Part shown: piece after piece, positions 5,620 to 7,105 of the stretch
Numbering within the stretch: the first letter of the stretch is position 1
Layout: every line of letters starts with the position of its first letter
Origin: an uncultured Candidatus Melainabacteria bacterium
Lineage (GTDB): Bacteria; Cyanobacteriota; Vampirovibrionia; Gastranaerophilales; Gastranaerophilaceae
Length of the DNA: 7,105 bases
Reading direction: 5' to 3'
NCBI GenBank assembly: GCA_937895785.1
Contig: CALBKW010000134.1
Location: forward strand, 1-7,105
The notes under the pieces: model-generated
The model's input: only the letters and a program-made list of their open reading frames with translations
Told to the model about the DNA's origin: nothing
Databases searched by the model: none
Made by a program: the position numbers and the translations under genes

Positions 5620-5913
5620 TTATGTGTCTAACAAACTCCATAAGTGAGTATCTTGCAGTGAATAATTCAACTCCTTACAAACACAGTCCTTCATACAAGG
5701 TTTATCAAAATGCGTTAAGGCACATAGGCATTCTGCGTATTTCGGCATACTGTGATTTAAAACAAATATATTAATTTTTCCCGCAGATATTTCTTCTATT
5801 ATTTTATTTTCATCTTGCAATTTTCTGTCATTTAATTTTTTAGCACGACAAAGTTTACAAATAGCTCTAGCCTTCGCAAAATCCAAAAATAAAACCTCAT
5901 TTTCTTTATTCAT
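5620..5913 (-). CDS. Hypothetical cysteine-rich small protein
   Basis: A 97-residue protein I do not recognise. It has seven cysteines in spaced groups: CxxC at 19/22, CxC at 62/64, and CxxxCxC at 73/77/79, with a single His68 between the last two. Such spacing suggests zinc or iron-sulfur binding, but no known domain is evident. Residues 31-47 are a charged, helix-like stretch (LQDENKIIEEIS) before a beta-like KINIFVLNH. No signal peptide or membrane helix. ATG 5913 has no SD and an in-frame stop lies just upstream, so the start is fixed only by being the first Met. It has its own promoter candidate with an operator-like palindrome and may be regulated separately from the response regulator behind it. 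Confidence 0.65.
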   Translation of the reverse strand: MNKENEVLFLDFAKARAICKLCRAKKLNDRKLQDENKIIEEISAGKINIFVLNHSMPKYAECLCALTHFDKPCMKDCVCKELNYSLQDTHLWSLLDT

Positions 5914-5945
5914 AATATATTATTTATACATCACACTCTTATTTA

Positions 5946-5973
5946 ATAATATAGTCAGGTGACTAAAAATCAA
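5946..5973 (-). promoter_or_regulatory. Promoter with operator-like palindrome for the cysteine-rich gene
   Basis: On the minus strand TTGATT is followed after a 16-base spacer by TATTAT. Inside the spacer is the inverted repeat TAGTCA-CC-TGACTA (5952-5965). A symmetric site between -35 and -10 is a classic repressor position. The repeat core nearly matches that at 5284-5295. Confidence 0.45.
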
Positions 5974-5999
5974 TAAAACCACAACTTTTAGAATAATCA

Positions 6000-6665
6000 T
6001 TAGACCAACCCTTCTCGTAGTGCTTTCACTGCAGCTTGAGTTCTATCATCAACAACAAGTTTTTGAATAATGTTGCATACATGCGCTTTAGCCGTATGTT
6101 CTGAAATCGTAAGGTCTTTAGCTATCTCTAAATTAGACTTACCGTCAACAACCAGTTTCAAAACCTCATATTCACGCTGAGTTAAATTTGCATGTTGTTC
6201 CCTAAACGCAGCCCTTGTAACCTGTCTTGCTGGAATCACTCCAGCATTTTTATCTCTAATATATGGAACAACCTGCGGGTCAAGCCACATTGCACCTTCA
6301 TTTACTGTTTTTACTATAACCATAAGGCTTTCGGCACTGATATCTTTAAGCACATACGCGCTTGCGCCTGCAGCAAGCGCGTCCTCTACTTCTTTTGCAC
6401 TCGAATGAGATGTTAGCATTATCACCTTCACCTTTTTATTATCCGCCATAATTCTTTTTGCAGCCTCTATTCCTGACATATCAGGAAGTCCTATATCCAT
6501 CAAAACAACATGCGGTTTAAAGGTTCTTGCCGTTTCAATTGCCTCTCTTGCACTCTCCGCCTCTTTGAAAACTAACATGTTATTATTTCCCTCAAAAAGT
6601 GCTTTAATCCCTATTCTCATAAGTTTTTGGTCTTCTACTAAAAGAATTTTTATCGGATTTAACAT
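6000..6665 (-). CDS. NarL/FixJ-family response regulator
   Basis: A 221-residue two-component regulator. Receiver domain (about 5-120): acidic pair E11/D12, phospho-acceptor D57 in VVLMDIGLPD, conserved T85 (MLTS) and K107 (YVLKDIS). A linker of about 35 residues leads to a LuxR-type helix-turn-helix (about 160-217) containing LTQREYEVLKL, then NLEIAKDLTISEHTAKAHV. Phosphorylation would promote dimerisation and DNA binding. An in-frame GTG at 6689 gives 8 more residues, but the AAAAGGAGAGGGG sequence lies between it and ATG 6665, so that ATG is the start. No histidine kinase is in the window. A TATAAA lies upstream (6693-6698) without a convincing -35 box. The downstream cysteine-rich gene has its own promoter candidate. 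Confidence 0.92.
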   Translation of the reverse strand: MLNPIKILLVEDQKLMRIGIKALFEGNNNMLVFKEAESAREAIETARTFKPHVVLMDIGLPDMSGIEAAKRIMADNKKVKVIMLTSHSSAKEVEDALAAGASAYVLKDISAESLMVIVKTVNEGAMWLDPQVVPYIRDKNAGVIPARQVTRAAFREQHANLTQREYEVLKLVVDGKSNLEIAKDLTISEHTAKAHVCNIIQKLVVDDRTQAAVKALREGLV

Positions 6666-6717
6666 AAAATTCCCCTCTCCTTTTACCACGTATTTATATT
6701 AAATCTTTTTTTGCGAT

Positions 6718-6766
6718 AAAAAATCCCGAGCTTGAAATCTTTAAAGATAATCATATCGGGATTTTT
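6718..6766 (-). terminator. Terminator between the right-edge gene and the response regulator
   Basis: AAAAATCCCGA (6719-6729) pairs perfectly with TCGGGATTTTT (6756-6766). The 26-base loop holds an inner self-complementary ATCTTTAAAGAT (6738-6749). On the minus strand the GC core CTCGGG/CCCGAT runs into ATTTTTTATC, an intrinsic terminator for the gene ending at 6794. The A/T arms make it bidirectional in principle. Confidence 0.75.
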
Positions 6767-6793
6767 ATAATATTAAAACTTATTATTCTTATA

Positions 6794-7105
6794 TTATTTT
6801 AAATTTAAATATCTTGAACCGTTTGCAATAACTCTGTCTGCTCTTTTTAATAAAGCTTTCATTTCAGGAGTCATTTCATCTTCAGCTTTTCTTGTTTGTT
6901 GTTGAGCAGGTTGAGCAACTGCAACTTGTTGAGGTTCAGGTTTGATTGGAGCTGGGTCTGATGATGGGATATAACCAGTGTAACCAGATTTGTTATTGTT
7001 TGTTGTTTGTGTTGTTTGTTGCGCTATTGGATTTGAAACTGTTTTGTCAGCTAATTTATCTGCATAAGCTTTCATTTCTTCTCTAGTCATCATTCTTGAT
7101 TCTTG
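6794..7105 (-). CDS. Hypothetical Q/P/T-rich protein, C-terminal part
   Basis: The frame is open to the right edge (QESR precedes the first Met) and ATG 7093/7090 has no SD, so the gene probably starts outside the window. About 103 codons are visible. A charged helix (MTREEMKAYADKLADKT) is followed by a Gln/Thr/Asn/Pro-rich linker of about 50 residues, with GYTGYIPSSDPAP in the middle. A second conserved-looking helix (MTPEMKALLKRADRVIANGS) ends RYLNLK. There is no membrane segment in this part. The two short helices joined by a low-complexity linker suggest a tether or adaptor, but I recognise no family. Confidence 0.6.
   Translation of the reverse strand, partial: QESRMMTREEMKAYADKLADKTVSNPIAQQTTQTTNNNKSGYTGYIPSSDPAPIKPEPQQVAVAQPAQQQTRKAEDEMTPEMKALLKRADRVIANGSRYLNLK

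Noticed and set aside
6192..6416. 74-codon plus-strand open frame opposite the response regulator
   Set aside because: It is antisense to the receiver/linker region, which has all expected catalytic residues on the other strand.
6666..6689. Upstream GTG start for the response regulator
   Set aside because: The only SD (AGGAGAGGGG) lies between this GTG and ATG 6665, and the extra residues would be its translation.

Overview
The window is AT-rich bacterial chromosome. Three features suggest a gut member of the non-photosynthetic sister group of cyanobacteria (Gastranaerophilales / 'Melainabacteria'): a type IV pilin-like protein with the FTLAE...GIIGVVAALTIPNL signature, a cyanobacterial-looking ribosomal protein L34 (MKRTLEGTKAKR start), and an AsmA-like C-terminal protein. 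This placement is inferred from remembered family resemblance and was not searched.

Layout. Positions 1-1799 (+) hold the 3' part of a large AsmA/DUF748-like envelope protein whose start lies left of the window. The 200 bases after it contain two strong hairpins, one of them a perfect 32-bp palindrome. Positions 2000-2989 (-) encode a prepilin-like protein. Its promoter, Shine-Dalgarno (SD) and first ATG all point to a start about 94 codons upstream of the conventional prepilin leader, and that extension is largely made of a palindromic dispersed-type repeat. Next, on the minus strand, is a translation/RNA-processing cluster in the order rpmH (L34), rnpA (RNase P protein), a lysine-rich hypothetical protein, rpsU (S21). 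Each of the first two junctions overlaps by 8 nt, and a clear terminator follows rpsU. rpsU also has its own candidate promoter. proC (P5C reductase, proline synthesis) diverges from rpmH.

The 360 bases after proC look gene-free at first sight. They contain the most interesting candidate here: a 23-codon, almost wholly hydrophobic minus-strand ORF behind an SD that matches 11 of 12 bases of the full anti-SD complement. The SD can be sequestered by an upstream element in the same leader. Two TTGACT-N17-AATAAT promoter-like sites on the opposite strand could drive an antisense RNA. This is the architecture of a type I toxin-antitoxin locus, although the central hairpin could also simply be a proC terminator.

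Further right, all on the minus strand, are a 97-residue cysteine-rich unknown protein with a palindromic operator-like site in its promoter, a NarL/FixJ-type response regulator with no kinase in view, and the C-terminal part of a Q/P/T-rich unknown protein cut by the right edge. A terminator separates the last two genes. I saw no tRNA, rRNA, IS element or CRISPR array.
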